Position numbers and translations under genes: made by a program
Shown here: positions 5,748 through 6,178 of the stretch, in pieces
Layout of the letters: each line of letters begins with the position of its first letter
Position numbering within the stretch: the stretch's first letter is position 1
Origin: Campylobacter sp.
Lineage (GTDB): Bacteria > Campylobacterota > Campylobacteria > Campylobacterales > Campylobacteraceae
Reading direction: 5' to 3'
Length of the DNA: 6,178 nucleotides
NCBI GenBank assembly: GCA_021203945.1
Contig: JAJQAF010000067.1
Span: 1-6,178 of the forward strand
The notes under the pieces: model-generated
What the model saw: the letters and a program-made list of their open reading frames with translations, nothing else
What the model was told of the DNA's origin: nothing
The model's database searches: none

Positions 5748-6178
5748 AGAGTTTATAAATGCCTATAAAGCGGCATATTTTAAAATTTTTAGCGATGATT
5801 TTTACGGGCGATTTAAGAGATTTGAAAACGAGCTTTTAGAACCGAAATTTCACTCTTCAAACGAGCTAAAAGAGGAGCTAAAAAAGCTTGATCTGTTTTT
5901 GAGCGAACCTATCACGATCGCCGTAATCGGACAGTTTTCAAGCGGCAAATCCACTTTTTTAAACGTCCTTTTACAAAAAGAGATACTCCCGACGGGACTA
6001 ACGCCGGTAACGGCGAAACTAACGCATATCAAATACGGGCGAAATTACGCGTTAAGGGTTGATTACAAAAACGGCAAAGAGCTAAGCTTAGACGTGAGCG
6101 AGATAACGAAATTCGTCGATCAAAGGGTGTTCGGCGACGATGTAACGCAGCTTTGTATATACGCGCCGGTGGCGATTT
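5740..6178 (+). CDS. Dynamin-like GTPase, DLP2 (Cj0412-type), 3' end missing
   Basis: The 146 N-terminal residues of a second dynamin-family GTPase are visible; the frame runs off the right edge. A short helical N-terminus (MFEEFINAYKAAYFKIF and a charged helix to about residue 54) is followed by strand ITIAVIG. Next come P-loop G64-Q-F-S-S-G-K-S71 and switch I Thr in T-P-V-T91, both classical for dynamin_N. The DTPG and G4 motifs lie outside the window. Compared with DLP1, the N-terminal extension is about 110 residues shorter, so the two are diverged partners and not recent duplicates. It overlaps DLP1 by 8 bases with its ribosome binding site inside that gene. By analogy with C. jejuni, the two products probably form a mixed complex that bridges membranes, but this is inferred from family and order. 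The start is the only ATG with a suitable ribosome binding site. Confidence 0.87.
   Translation, partial: MFEEFINAYKAAYFKIFSDDFYGRFKRFENELLEPKFHSSNELKEELKKLDLFLSEPITIAVIGQFSSGKSTFLNVLLQKEILPTGLTPVTAKLTHIKYGRNYALRVDYKNGKELSLDVSEITKFVDQRVFGDDVTQLCIYAPVAI

Noticed and set aside
5850..6032. Minus-strand 60-codon open frame at the right end
   Set aside because: It lies opposite the DLP2 P-loop region, and the plus-strand frame has dynamin motifs.

Overview
The window looks like chromosomal DNA from a Campylobacter-type Campylobacterota species. The base composition is AT-rich, with very frequent AAATTTA/TTTAAA words. One porin begins with the MKLxKLSLAA-type leader common in this group. Two overlapping dynamin-like GTPase genes match the arrangement of the Campylobacter jejuni Cj0411/Cj0412 (DLP1/DLP2) pair. 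The species cannot be fixed by eye. No mobile element, tRNA, rRNA or CRISPR array is visible.

Layout. (1) Positions 2-496, + strand: the 3' part of a gene for a MORN-variant (YwqK-like) repeat protein, open at the left edge. (2) Positions 497-867: a non-coding gap with an 11-bp perfect inverted repeat. (3) Positions 868-1437, - strand: a nitroreductase-family flavoprotein with a strong ribosome binding site. (4) Positions 1438-2077: a 640-bp gap, long for such a compact genome. It holds AT-rich repeats, an ATG-less open frame, a TATAAT box followed by small hairpins, a 16-bp perfect palindrome and the porin terminator. (5) Positions 2078-3415, - strand: an OprD-family outer membrane porin with signal peptide, ribosome binding site, good extended -10 promoter and intrinsic terminator, so probably a single-gene unit. 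(6) Positions 3416-3623: a divergent promoter region. (7) Positions 3624-5747, + strand: dynamin-like protein DLP1 (707 aa). (8) Positions 5740-6178, + strand: DLP2, overlapping DLP1 by 8 bases and cut by the right edge.

The DLP1-DLP2 operon is the most interesting part. In C. jejuni the two proteins are reported to assemble together and tether membranes. The 8-base overlap, with the DLP2 ribosome binding site inside the DLP1 gene, fits coupled translation of two partner subunits. The other genes are ordinary housekeeping or accessory functions with no evident pathway link to it. I found no clearly new system. The unexplained material is in the 640-bp gap and in the dyads of the divergent promoter region.
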